NCBI RefSeq assembly: GCF_003208435.1
Contig: NZ_QKMF01000006.1
Location: 1 to 64,000 of the forward strand
Origin: Pelagimonas varians
Lineage (GTDB): Bacteria; Pseudomonadota; Alphaproteobacteria; Rhodobacterales; Rhodobacteraceae
Direction: 5' to 3'
DNA: 64,000 nucleotides
The position numbers and the translations under genes are program-made. The notes under the pieces were generated by a model. The model worked only from the letters and a program-made list of their open reading frames with translations. It had not been told where the DNA came from and did no database searches. How positions within the stretch are numbered: the first letter of the stretch is position 1; each line of letters begins with the position of its first letter. Shown here one piece after another: positions 18,580 to 26,719 of this stretch.

Positions 18580-19941
18580 ATGGTATCCGCAGCAGAGCAA
18601 ATGGCCGCAAACACAAGTTGGGCGGCACTGGGCAAAGCAACCGACCTGCGCAATCGCATCCTCTTTACCCTTGGCCTATTAATCGTCTACCGCCTCGGCA
18701 CCTTCATTCCCGTTCCGGGAATTGACGGCGCTGCTTTGCAGGAATTCGTTGATCAGGCCGGGCAAGGGATCGCTGGCATTGTGTCGATGTTCACAGGGGG
18801 CGCGCTTGGCCGCATGGGCATCTTTGCCCTCGGTATTATGCCCTATATTTCCGCCTCCATTATCATTCAGTTGCTGACGGCCATGGTGCCGGCACTTGAG
18901 CAGTTGAAGAAAGAAGGCGAACAGGGCCGTAAAAAAATCAACCAGTACACACGCTACGGCACGGTGGTTCTGGCGACTTTTCAGGCTTACGGCCTTGCGG
19001 CCTCGCTTGAGGCGGGCGACCTGGCTACCGATCCCGGTTGGTATTTCCGCGCAGCCTGTGTGATCACCCTTGTGGGCGGCACCATGTTCCTGATGTGGCT
19101 GGGTGAGCAAATCACCGCACGCGGTATCGGCAACGGCATCTCGCTGATCATCTTCGTCGGTATCATCGCCGAAGTTCCTGCCGCTTTGGCGCAGTTCTTT
19201 GCCTCTGGCCGCTCTGGTGCGATCAGCCCTGCAGTGATTGTCGGTGTCATGCTGATGGTTGTGGCGGTGATTGCCTTTGTGGTCTTTATGGAACGGGCGC
19301 TTCGAAAGATCGCCATCCAGTATCCCCGCCGTCAGGTGGGCATGAAGATGACAGAAGCGCAACAAAGCCATCTGCCACTCAAAGTGAACCCGGCGGGCGT
19401 CATTCCTGCGATCTTTGCCAGTTCTTTGCTGTTGCTACCGGTGACGATCAGCACCTTCTCCGGCTCTGAAACCGGTCCGATTATGTCGACAGTTCTGGCC
19501 TACTTTGGTCCCGGACAGCCGCTATATCTGTTGTTCTTTGCGTCGATGATCGTCTTCTTTGCGTATTTCTATACGTTCAATGTGTCGTTCAAACCTGATG
19601 AAGTTGCGGACAACCTGAAGAATCAGAACGGTTTTGTTCCGGGCATTCGCCCAGGCAAAAAGACAGCTGAGTATCTTGAGTATGTCGTGAACCGTTTACT
19701 TGTTGTTGGCGCTGCATATTTGGCTGCTGTTTGTTTGCTGCCGGAAATTCTGCGGGCTCAATTCAGCATTCCGTTCTACTTTGGCGGAACTTCGGTCCTT
19801 ATTGTCGTTAGCGTGACAATGGACACTATTCAGCAAGTGCAAAGTCATCTTCTCGCACATCAGTACGAAGGTCTTATTCAGAAGTCGCAGCTTCGCGGTA
19901 AAGGTAAGGCTCGTAAGCGGAAAGGGCCGGCGCGCAAATGA
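18580..19941 (+). CDS. secY: Preprotein translocase subunit SecY
   Basis: The 453-residue product is the channel subunit of the Sec translocon in the inner membrane. Ten hydrophobic helices can be traced, the early [13 protein letters not shown] and the [15 protein letters not shown] segment are family signatures, and the C-terminus ends in a basic tail. The stop overlaps the adk start (ATGA). Its place after rplO in the spc cluster is the usual one. Confidence 0.98.
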   Translation: MVSAAEQMAANTSWAALGKATDLRNRILFTLGLLIVYRLGTFIPVPGIDGAALQEFVDQAGQGIAGIVSMFTGGALGRMGIFALGIMPYISASIIIQLLTAMVPALEQLKKEGEQGRKKINQYTRYGTVVLATFQAYGLAASLEAGDLATDPGWYFRAACVITLVGGTMFLMWLGEQITARGIGNGISLIIFVGIIAEVPAALAQFFASGRSGAISPAVIVGVMLMVVAVIAFVVFMERALRKIAIQYPRRQVGMKMTEAQQSHLPLKVNPAGVIPAIFASSLLLLPVTISTFSGSETGPIMSTVLAYFGPGQPLYLLFFASMIVFFAYFYTFNVSFKPDEVADNLKNQNGFVPGIRPGKKTAEYLEYVVNRLLVVGAAYLAAVCLLPEILRAQFSIPFYFGGTSVLIVVSVTMDTIQQVQSHLLAHQYEGLIQKSQLRGKGKARKRKGPARK

Positions 19942-20582
19942 ATATCATACTTCTAGGACCACCGGGTGCCGGTAAAGGAACCCAAGCAAGACTGTTGGTT
20001 GAACAACGAGGAATGGTGCAGCTGTCCACTGGTGACATGCTGCGCGAGGCGAAGGACAGCGGAACAGAGATGGGCCTGAAAGTGGCCGAGGTCATGGCCA
20101 AAGGCCAGCTGGTCACAGATGAGATCGTAATCGGTCTGATTCGGGAAAAGCTGCAAACGGTCAAAGCCAACGGTTTCATCTTTGACGGCTTCCCACGGAC
20201 GCTTAAGCAGGCTGATGCACTGGCCGAGCTTCTGGAAGAAGTGGGTCAAACGCTGGATCGCGTGATCGAGCTGCGTGTCGAAGACGAATCTCTGGTTAAG
20301 CGCATCACCGCGCGTTCAACCTGCGGAGACTGTGGTGAGGTTTACAATGACATCACCAAGCCGATTCCCAAGGATGAGAAATGCATCAACTGCGGCGCGT
20401 CTAACTTCAAGCGTCGTGCGGACGACAACGAAGAAAGTCTGCGTACCCGTTTGATGGAGTATTACAAGCAGACTTCGCCGTTGATCGGATACTACTACGC
20501 ACTGAACAAGCATTGCCGTGTTGATGGTTTGGGTGAGATCAACGAGATCAAAGCCGCAATCGATGAGAAGCTGGACAGCTAA
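19938..20582 (+). CDS. adk: Adenylate kinase with zinc-type lid
   Basis: The 214-residue enzyme interconverts ATP, ADP and AMP. The P-loop [10 protein letters not shown] is at residues 7-16 and the AMP-site GFPRTLKQ lies near residue 85. The LID domain (about residues 128-160) carries a four-cysteine site, CGDCGEVY then CINCG, so it should bind zinc as in Gram-positive and many alphaproteobacterial enzymes, unlike the E. coli form. It is translationally coupled to secY, a common arrangement. Confidence 0.97.
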   Translation: MNIILLGPPGAGKGTQARLLVEQRGMVQLSTGDMLREAKDSGTEMGLKVAEVMAKGQLVTDEIVIGLIREKLQTVKANGFIFDGFPRTLKQADALAELLEEVGQTLDRVIELRVEDESLVKRITARSTCGDCGEVYNDITKPIPKDEKCINCGASNFKRRADDNEESLRTRLMEYYKQTSPLIGYYYALNKHCRVDGLGEINEIKAAIDEKLDS

Positions 20583-20604
20583 ACTAGAATTGCCAAGACT
20601 TTTG

Positions 20605-20634
20605 AAAAACCCACCCATTGCGGTGGGTTTTTTG
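20605..20634 (+). terminator. Intrinsic terminator after adk
   Basis: A hairpin AAAACCCACC / GGTGGGTTTT is followed by T residues. It separates adk from the small exported protein gene. Confidence 0.9.
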
Positions 20635-20672
20635 TTAGGTTGATGGAACTTTAGGTATACAAGGATAGCGCG

Positions 20673-21044
20673 ATGCTCCGTAACTCAATTTTTCTGCTCT
20701 GCGTCCCGTTTTTCTCTTTGGCGCATGCGGCGACGGCAGACACAGATTTTGTGACTGATGCCGCATTGTGCCCGCTTTCCTCAATGGAACGGCATGAAAA
20801 GGGCATGAGCTTTGATGGCCAAAGTTTTTGGGAAATAGAATATCATTGCGAGATTGACGGGGCTCTACCAGCGCTTGATTGGTCTACTGACCAGACTTTC
20901 ATCAAGGCAGGCTATTGCGAAGAGCCGGGTGCATTGATGCCAACGGTCTTTGTGTTTCGGACATTTACGTCGGAACCCCGGGTGCTCTATGTTTACGAAG
21001 GCCAAGGCGGAGAGCCGGTACTGTATCACCTATGCAACGGTTAG
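20673..21044 (+). CDS. Small exported protein of unknown function
   Basis: The 123-residue product begins with a Sec signal peptide of about 20 residues (hydrophobic FLLCVPFFSL then AHA). The mature part has four cysteines in CPL, HCE, YCEE and LCNG contexts, which suggests disulfide bonds in the periplasm. I do not recognise the family. It lies alone between adk and rpsM and may use its own promoter. Confidence 0.7.
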   Translation: MLRNSIFLLCVPFFSLAHAATADTDFVTDAALCPLSSMERHEKGMSFDGQSFWEIEYHCEIDGALPALDWSTDQTFIKAGYCEEPGALMPTVFVFRTFTSEPRVLYVYEGQGGEPVLYHLCNG

Positions 21045-21326
21045 CGGTGGGGACTTTTCCGATTTTTGTCAGGCAACAACTGTGCCTTTGATGGCATTTT
21101 GAGGTCGCGTGCCTGCGCGGCTTCTGTCTTGATTTGTAAACAGTCTTGACGAGGAGTGCGAATCCTCATAGGCACCGCGTTCTAGTAAGAATCAAATATG
21201 CAATATGGGTCAATCCCATTGCGCAGATCACCTGATCAGCTACGGCCCGGCGGTGTATGCCTCGGGCCTCATGTTGTGAAAAAAGGGTCCGGATCTACGG
21301 ACTCGCAACAAAAAGGAAGATGCACT
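21045..21326 (+). promoter_or_regulatory. Leader region of the rpsM operon
   Basis: The alpha operon needs a promoter here because the adk transcript is terminated. A TTGACG hexamer at 21146 is a good -35 candidate, but the matching -10 (TAGGCA at 21169) is poor. A short inverted repeat GAGGA/TCCTC overlaps the proposed spacer. There is no gene in the stretch. Confidence 0.35.
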
Positions 21327-21695
21327 TTGGCACGTATTGCCGGCGTTAACATCCCGACCAACAAGCGGGTGCCCATCGCACTCACATATATCACAGGTAT
21401 CGGCCACACTTCGGCTGCTGCTATCATCGAAGCGGTAGGCATCGACGCCACACGCCGCGTAAATGAGCTGTCCGACGCTGAAGTATTGGCGATCCGTGAG
21501 CACATCGATGCAACCTATACCGTAGAAGGCGACCTGCGCCGCGAAGTGACCATGAACGTTAAGCGTTTGATGGACCTCGGTTGCTACCGTGGCCTGCGTC
21601 ACCGCCGCAATCTCCCAGTACGCGGTCAGCGTACTCACACCAACGCTCGTACCCGCAAAGGCCCCGCAAAGGCCATCGCAGGCAAGAAGAAGTAA
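21327..21695 (+). CDS. rpsM: 30S ribosomal protein S13, TTG start
   Basis: The 122-residue product is S13 of the 30S head. [20 protein letters not shown] at the start and the [20 protein letters not shown] segment are diagnostic. No ATG or GTG is available at the right place: the start must be TTG at 21327, which sits after an AAGGAAG ribosome-binding site. The longer frame upstream does not match S13. A TTG start on an abundant ribosomal protein is notable. Confidence 0.95.
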   Translation: MARIAGVNIPTNKRVPIALTYITGIGHTSAAAIIEAVGIDATRRVNELSDAEVLAIREHIDATYTVEGDLRREVTMNVKRLMDLGCYRGLRHRRNLPVRGQRTHTNARTRKGPAKAIAGKKK

Positions 21696-21710
21696 GGGAG
21701 ACACCTACCA

Positions 21711-22103
21711 ATGGCACGTGATACTCGCCGCGCTGGCAAGAAAAAGGTCTCCAAGAACATCGCTGCTGGCGTTGCTCATGTAAACTCGACCTTCAACAAC
21801 ACCAAAATCCTGATCTCTGACGTACAGGGCAACGCCATTTCATGGTCGTCCGCCGGTACAATGGGCTTCAAAGGCTCGCGTAAGTCGACGCCTTATGCGG
21901 CTCAGCTTGCAGCAGAAGATGCTGGCAAGAAAGCTCAGGAACATGGTGTTAAAACTCTGGAAGTCGAAGTTCAGGGCCCCGGTTCGGGTCGTGAATCGGC
22001 TCTGCGCGCCTTGGCCGCAGCTGGGTTCAACATCACATCGATCCGTGATGTAACACCTATTGCGCACAACGGCTGCCGCCCGCCAAAGCGCCGCCGCGTT
22101 TAA
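21711..22103 (+). CDS. rpsK: 30S ribosomal protein S11
   Basis: The 130-residue product is S11, on the 30S platform near the Shine-Dalgarno helix. [20 protein letters not shown] and the C-terminal [19 protein letters not shown] are typical. It lies 15 bases after rpsM; rpoA follows after 113 bases. Confidence 0.98.
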   Translation: MARDTRRAGKKKVSKNIAAGVAHVNSTFNNTKILISDVQGNAISWSSAGTMGFKGSRKSTPYAAQLAAEDAGKKAQEHGVKTLEVEVQGPGSGRESALRALAAAGFNITSIRDVTPIAHNGCRPPKRRRV

Positions 22104-22116
22104 GCAAATATTTTCG

Positions 22117-22148
22117 TATTGGGGCTTGGCATCTGTCAGGCCCCAATA
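22117..22148 (+). promoter_or_regulatory. Hairpin between rpsK and rpoA
   Basis: Arms TATTGGGGC and GCCCCAATA form a perfect stem with a 14-base loop. No T run follows, so it is more likely an RNA stability or processing element, or a weak attenuator that lowers rpoA relative to rpsK, than a terminator. Confidence 0.5.
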
Positions 22149-22216
22149 TGCCGTTTTGAAACCTCGGGCGTCGGGACCTATGGACATGGGGGCCGGACAG
22201 GTATGGAGGGACTTGC

Positions 22217-23233
22217 ATGATCCACAAGAACTGGGCCGAATTGATCAAGCCAACACAGCTTGAAGTCAAACCCGGCAATGATCCAGCACGCAAAGCCACT
22301 GTTGTTGCCGAACCGCTGGAACGCGGCTTTGGTCTGACACTTGGTAATGCTCTGCGCCGCGTACTGATGTCGAGCCTGCAAGGCGCGGCCATCACAAGCG
22401 TTCAGATCGACAATGTTTTGCACGAATTTTCATCGGTTGACGGTGTTCGTGAAGACGTTACCGACATCATCTTGAACCTCAAAGGCGTTTCGATCCGCAT
22501 GGAAGTCGAAGGCCCCAAGCGTTTGTCTGTGACCGCCAAAGGTCCGGGCGTTGTTACCGCTGGTGACATCACCGAAAGTGCTGGCATCGAGATTCTGAAC
22601 CGCGATCACGTGCTCTGTCACGTGGACGAAGGTGCCGAAGTGTACATGGAATTCACTGTGAACACTGGCAAAGGTTATGTGTCCGCAGACAAGAACAAGC
22701 CTGAGGATGCGCCAATCGGACTGATCCCGATCGATGCAATCTATTCGCCGGTTAAGAAGGTCGCTTATGACGTTCAGCCGACACGCGAAGGTCAGGTTCT
22801 GGACTATGACAAGCTGACAATGAAGGTCGAAACTGACGGCTCGATCAGCCCCGAAGATGCAGTGGCCTACGCCGCGCGTATCCTTCAGGATCAGCTGTCG
22901 ATCTTCGTCAACTTCGATGAGCCTGAGTCGGCTCAGCGTCAGGACGATGATGATGGTCTCGAGTTCAACCCGCTTCTGCTGAAGAAAGTGGATGAACTGG
23001 AACTGTCTGTCCGTTCTGCAAACTGCCTGAAAAACGACAACATCGTTTATATCGGCGATCTGATCCAGAAAACCGAAGCAGAAATGCTGCGCACACCTAA
23101 CTTTGGCCGTAAGTCTTTGAACGAGATCAAAGAAGTGCTGTCGGGCATGGGTCTGCACCTTGGCATGGACGTTGAGGACTGGCCACCGGACAACATCGAA
23201 GATCTGGCCAAGAAGCTTGAAGACAACTTCTAA
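22217..23233 (+). CDS. rpoA: RNA polymerase subunit alpha
   Basis: The 338-residue product is the alpha subunit. The N-terminal dimerisation and assembly domain includes [19 protein letters not shown] around residues 34-52. The C-terminal DNA- and activator-binding domain includes [20 protein letters not shown] and [19 protein letters not shown]. It is flanked by hairpins on both sides inside the alpha operon. Standard length. Confidence 0.98.
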   Translation: MIHKNWAELIKPTQLEVKPGNDPARKATVVAEPLERGFGLTLGNALRRVLMSSLQGAAITSVQIDNVLHEFSSVDGVREDVTDIILNLKGVSIRMEVEGPKRLSVTAKGPGVVTAGDITESAGIEILNRDHVLCHVDEGAEVYMEFTVNTGKGYVSADKNKPEDAPIGLIPIDAIYSPVKKVAYDVQPTREGQVLDYDKLTMKVETDGSISPEDAVAYAARILQDQLSIFVNFDEPESAQRQDDDDGLEFNPLLLKKVDELELSVRSANCLKNDNIVYIGDLIQKTEAEMLRTPNFGRKSLNEIKEVLSGMGLHLGMDVEDWPPDNIEDLAKKLEDNF

Positions 23234-23250
23234 GCCAAATGATTTTGCAA

Positions 23251-23269
23251 GGGGGGCCTGTGGCCCCCT
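23251..23269 (+). promoter_or_regulatory. Hairpin between rpoA and rplQ
   Basis: A compact GGGGGCC / GGCCCCC hairpin lies about 20 bases after the rpoA stop with no T run. It resembles the hairpin before rpoA and may be a processing or pausing element. Confidence 0.45.
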
Positions 23270-23370
23270 GCGCTAAGACCGGGCTCCGGCCCCAAGGAGA
23301 GTTGCTGACACGCATCGGCAGCCAGACAAAGCAAAACAGCCCGTAGAGGGCACATTCTGGAGTAAGACAT

Positions 23371-23790
23371 ATGCGTCATAAACGTGGATATCGCCGCCTT
23401 AATCGTACACATGAGCACCGCAAAGCGTTGTTCTCGAACATGGCAGGCTCGCTCATCGAACATGAGCAGATCAAAACCACTTTGCCAAAAGCAAAAGAAC
23501 TCAAGCGTATCATCGACAAGCTGATCACCTTGGGCAAGCGCGGCGATCTGCACGCGCGCCGTCAGGCTGCAGCTCAGCTGAAAGAAGACAAGGACGTTGC
23601 AAAACTGTTCGAGATCCTTGGCCCACGTTACGCCGAGCGTTCGGGCGGCTATTGCCGTGTTCTGAAAGCTGGCTTCCGTTACGGTGACATGGCACCCATG
23701 GCGATCATCGAATTGGTTGACCGCGACGTAGACGCTAAAGGCAAGGCTGACAAAGCCCGCTTGGAAGAAGCAGAAGCTGCTGACGCATAA
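23371..23790 (+). CDS. rplQ: 50S ribosomal protein L17
   Basis: The 139-residue product is L17. [20 protein letters not shown] and the [20 protein letters not shown] segment are typical, and the C-terminal tail is rich in Ala, Glu and Lys. It ends the alpha operon and the whole ribosomal cluster in this window. Confidence 0.98.
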   Translation: MRHKRGYRRLNRTHEHRKALFSNMAGSLIEHEQIKTTLPKAKELKRIIDKLITLGKRGDLHARRQAAAQLKEDKDVAKLFEILGPRYAERSGGYCRVLKAGFRYGDMAPMAIIELVDRDVDAKGKADKARLEEAEAADA

Positions 23791-23811
23791 GCGAATTTTC
23801 ATCGAAAATTC

Positions 23812-23846
23812 AGAGCCCTGCCGGAGACGGTGGGGTTTTTCTTTTG
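23812..23846 (+). terminator. Intrinsic terminator after rplQ
   Basis: An imperfect stem (CCCTGCCG with CGGTGGGG) is followed by TTTTTCTTTT. A second inverted repeat (GAATTTTC / GAAAATTC) lies just before it at 23793-23811. Confidence 0.8.
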
Positions 23847-23899
23847 TGAAGGGTGAATTTCTGCGTGACAGTGGTGATTTGTCTGACTAGCTTAAGCCC

Positions 23900-23977
23900 A
23901 TGACCCAAACGTACGCCACATTTTGGTACTTTTATTATCCGAGCCATCAGGCGGACGGAGGGGTTTGCGCGTTCTGA
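23900..23977 (+). CDS. Aromatic leader peptide of the DAHP synthase gene
   Basis: This is a 25-codon frame with an ATG start. Its residues 8-13 read F-W-Y-F-Y-Y, six aromatic codons in a row, plus Tyr at position 5 and Phe at position 25. The stop lies 30 bases before an intrinsic terminator hairpin (24007-24033), and the DAHP synthase start is 38 bases after that hairpin. DAHP synthase commits carbon to Phe, Tyr and Trp, so ribosome stalling on these codons would sense the pathway products. This is the layout of classical transcription attenuation. The peptide is inferred from sequence; no homologous leader was searched. Confidence 0.85.
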   Translation: MTQTYATFWYFYYPSHQADGGVCAF

Positions 23978-24006
23978 CACCACGCGAAAACAAGTTACCA
24001 CACCGA

Positions 24007-24033
24007 ACCGCCCCCCTTTAGGGCGGTATTTTT
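24007..24033 (+). promoter_or_regulatory. Attenuator terminator in the DAHP synthase leader
   Basis: Arms ACCGCCC (24007-24013) and GGGCGGT (24021-24027) form a hairpin followed by ATTTTT, a good intrinsic terminator. A G-rich stretch inside the leader peptide gene (GGCGG at 23950 and GGAGGGG at 23957) is complementary to the C-rich arm and loop (CCGCC at 24008; CCCCTTT at 24013), giving an obvious antiterminator. Stalling at the aromatic codons (23912-23938) would leave that stretch free to pair. Confidence 0.75.
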
Positions 24034-24070
24034 GTATCCGCCGGGGGCAAACCAAAGCCAGGAAGATACA

Positions 24071-25141
24071 ATGCCCATCGTTACCCAAAACCTCCGCGTC
24101 ACCCAGATGCAAGAATTGACCACACCCGCGGATTTACGCGCCAAGGTGCCTTTGACGGATGCGATTTCGCAAACTGTTCAAGGTGGCCGTAGTGCGATCC
24201 AGCGCATTTTGAAAGGTGAGGATGATCGCGTTATCGCTGTAACCGGACCGTGCTCGATCCACGATCCTAAGGCGGCTCTGGAATATGCTCGCAAATTGCA
24301 GGCGCTGCGTGTCGAACTGGCCGACACTGTGGAAATTGTGATGCGGGTGTATTTTGAAAAGCCGCGCACCATTGGTGGTTGGAAAGGTCTGATCAACGAT
24401 CCACGGTTGGATGGTTCCTTTGCGATCAACGAAGGTCTTCTGGCGGCACGTGAGCTTCTGGCGCAAATCAATGAAATGGGTCTGCCGGTTGGAACAGAGT
24501 TTCTGGATACCGCTGTGCCGCAATACGTGGTCGATATGGTGTCATGGGCGGCGATCGGTGCGCGGACCACTGAAAGCCAGATTCACCGTGAAATGGCTTC
24601 GGGGTTAAGTTGCCCGGTTGGGTTTAAGAACGGTACGCGCGGCAATATCCAGATTGCGCTTGATGCTGTGCGCTCTTCTGCGCAGCCTCATCATTTCATG
24701 GGTCTCAGCGAAAGCGGACAGGCTGCAATTGTCGGCACGCAGGGGAACCCGGATTGTCATGTGATTTTGCGAGGCGGCGCAGGGACAAACTATGACGAAG
24801 CCTCGGTGGACAAGCTTTGCTACAAGGCTGAACAGGATGGCGTTCGCCCGCAGGTGATGATTGACGCCAGCCATGCCAACAGCGGCAAAGACCCTGAGCG
24901 GCAACCGGATGTGCTCTCCAATGTGGGTGATCAAATCGCCCGCGGTGACCAGCGCATCACCGGCGTGATGATTGAAAGCAACTTGGTGGCAGGCGCACAA
25001 AAACTGGGCACCAAGCCCTTGGTCTATGGCCAATCAGTGACGGATGGATGCATTGGCTGGGCTCAAACAGAAGACGTCCTGCGTGAGCTGTCTCAGAATG
25101 TTCGCAAAAGGCGGGCAGGGGCACTTCGCCAAGCCAGTTAA
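24071..25141 (+). CDS. aroG: DAHP synthase, class I (AroG-like)
   Basis: The 356-residue product is 3-deoxy-7-phosphoheptulonate synthase of the E. coli AroF/G/H type, joining phosphoenolpyruvate and erythrose 4-phosphate in the first shikimate step. GPCSIHDPKAALEYA, MRVYFEKPRTIGGWKGLINDP (split here for length), GARTTESQ and PVGFKNGTRG are family signatures. The ATG follows an AGGAAG site. Feedback specificity (Phe, Tyr or Trp) is not clear by eye. The mixed Phe-Trp-Tyr leader suggests control by more than one aromatic amino acid. It is monocistronic with its own terminator. The name aroG is by family, not a proven isozyme type. Confidence 0.93.
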   Translation: MPIVTQNLRVTQMQELTTPADLRAKVPLTDAISQTVQGGRSAIQRILKGEDDRVIAVTGPCSIHDPKAALEYARKLQALRVELADTVEIVMRVYFEKPRTIGGWKGLINDPRLDGSFAINEGLLAARELLAQINEMGLPVGTEFLDTAVPQYVVDMVSWAAIGARTTESQIHREMASGLSCPVGFKNGTRGNIQIALDAVRSSAQPHHFMGLSESGQAAIVGTQGNPDCHVILRGGAGTNYDEASVDKLCYKAEQDGVRPQVMIDASHANSGKDPERQPDVLSNVGDQIARGDQRITGVMIESNLVAGAQKLGTKPLVYGQSVTDGCIGWAQTEDVLRELSQNVRKRRAGALRQAS

Positions 25142-25146
25142 AATCG

Positions 25147-25191
25147 GCGTGTCATGCCGGTGGCGATCAGCGGCCATGACACGCAATTTTT
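25147..25191 (+). terminator. Intrinsic terminator after the DAHP synthase gene
   Basis: Arms GTGTCATG and CATGACAC, extended by CCG/CGG pairing, are followed by GCAATTTTTG. Confidence 0.85.
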
Positions 25192-25211
25192 GCGGTGTGG
25201 ATGTTCTTTCA

Positions 25212-25277
25212 ACACCTGAACCGCATTTCCAGCCCCTGAACCGGAGAGTCCGCTCCCTACTCCTCGGTTCAGGGTGT
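25212..25277 (+). repeat. Competing inverted repeats before the HtrA gene
   Basis: Two copies of a CCTGAACCG-type half-site (25214-25223 in ACACCTGAACCG, and 25235-25243) can each pair with one downstream complement, CGGTTCAGGGTGT (25265-25277). The two foldings exclude each other. The element sits 66 bases before the HtrA start codon. Confidence 0.5.
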
Positions 25278-25342
25278 AGTCTCAACTTGCATTCCAGCAT
25301 GAGCATCCGCATATCAAACGTGTATTTGAAGAAAGCGATGCC

Positions 25343-26716
25343 ATGCTCTTACGCCTTTGCCTCATATTGACAGTCCTTGCTGCCCCGTTATGGGCGGAGA
25401 CCCGTGTTCCGCAGTCCCAAGTCGAGTTAAGCCTATCCTTTGCACCCTTGGTGAAACAGGCAACACCGGCGGTGGTGAATATCTACGCCCGCCGGATCGT
25501 AGAACAAAGGAACCCTTTTGCGGACGATCCGTTCTTTAGCAATCTGTTTCGAGATTTTAAGAGCCAACCACAGGTGCAAAATTCGCTTGGGTCCGGAGTG
25601 ATCTTGTCGGACGACGGGATTGTGGTTTCGAACTATCACGTGGTTGGCATGGCCACAGACATCCGCGTGGTGCTCACAGACCGCCGCGAATTTGAAGCGT
25701 ATGTTGTCTTGGCGGATCAGGAATCCGATCTGGCCATTTTGAAACTTCGCGACGCTACGGATATGCCGCATCTGACACTGCGTGATAGCGATACTGTAGA
25801 AGTGGGTGAGTTGGTTTTGGCCATCGGGAACCCCTTTGGCGTGGGGCAAACAGTGTCATCCGGAATCGTATCGGGTTTGGCACGTTCTGGCGCGGCGACA
25901 GGCAATGGACGCGGGTATTTCATCCAAACCGACGCAGCGATCAATCCGGGGAATTCGGGTGGGGCGTTGATCGATATTCACGGTGCATTGATTGGCGTAA
26001 ACACCTCGATTTTGACTAAGTCAGGCGGTTCGAACGGTATTGGCTTTGCGATTCCGTCGGCTTTGGTTGGGTCATTTGTTGATCAGGCAAGATTGGGGCA
26101 TGAACAGTTTCAGCGTCCTTGGGCTGGGATGACAGGGCAGCCGGTGACGGCGGATTTGTCCGAATCATTGGGTCTGGGCATTCCGAGTGGCGTTTTGATC
26201 GCACAATTGCATGACAAAAGTCCGTTCAAGGCTGCGGGGCTGCGGCCAGGTGATGTGGTTTTGAGCGTTGATGATCTGCCTGTGAACACGCCCGCCGAAA
26301 TGTTGTTTCGGATGTCTGTTCGCAGCATTGGGCAAGACGTAAGGGTCACGTTTGTATCGCGCGAAGAAACAAAAGACGCCTCTGTGACATTGATGACTCC
26401 TCCGGACAGTCCAGAGCGCGAGCAGGTGACCTTGGGCAATCGCGATGTGTTGCCGGGGCTGACGATTGCGCGGATCAATCCTGCGGTCCTTGCTGAATTG
26501 GGGCTGTCGGGCAATGCCGAGGGCATAATTGTTTTGGACACCGGACATGCAGGCTCGCGCGTCGGGTTGCGGCGCGGCGATGTGATCTTGGGGGTGTCCG
26601 GTAAACAGGTGACCAGTACGGGGGATGTCACCACTTTGCTCAAAAAGTCAGGCCGGCGTATTCGGCTGGATGTGCTGCGCGGTGATCGCCGGATCACTTT
26701 GCAGTTCCGGACCTAA
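25343..26716 (+). CDS. HtrA/Deg-family periplasmic serine protease
   Basis: The 457-residue product has a Sec signal peptide (cleavage after PLWA) and a trypsin-like domain with the catalytic triad in view: His in SNYHVVG, Asp in ESDLAILKL and Ser in INPGNSGGALI. Two PDZ domains follow, from about residue 275 (GVLIAQLHDKSPFKAAGL) and about residue 390 (GIIVLDTGHAGSRVGLRRGD). This is the Do/DegP/DegQ architecture for quality control of envelope proteins. It is followed after 3 bases by rarA, so the two may be co-transcribed. Confidence 0.93.
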   Translation: MLLRLCLILTVLAAPLWAETRVPQSQVELSLSFAPLVKQATPAVVNIYARRIVEQRNPFADDPFFSNLFRDFKSQPQVQNSLGSGVILSDDGIVVSNYHVVGMATDIRVVLTDRREFEAYVVLADQESDLAILKLRDATDMPHLTLRDSDTVEVGELVLAIGNPFGVGQTVSSGIVSGLARSGAATGNGRGYFIQTDAAINPGNSGGALIDIHGALIGVNTSILTKSGGSNGIGFAIPSALVGSFVDQARLGHEQFQRPWAGMTGQPVTADLSESLGLGIPSGVLIAQLHDKSPFKAAGLRPGDVVLSVDDLPVNTPAEMLFRMSVRSIGQDVRVTFVSREETKDASVTLMTPPDSPEREQVTLGNRDVLPGLTIARINPAVLAELGLSGNAEGIIVLDTGHAGSRVGLRRGDVILGVSGKQVTSTGDVTTLLKKSGRRIRLDVLRGDRRITLQFRT

Positions 26717-26719
26717 GCG

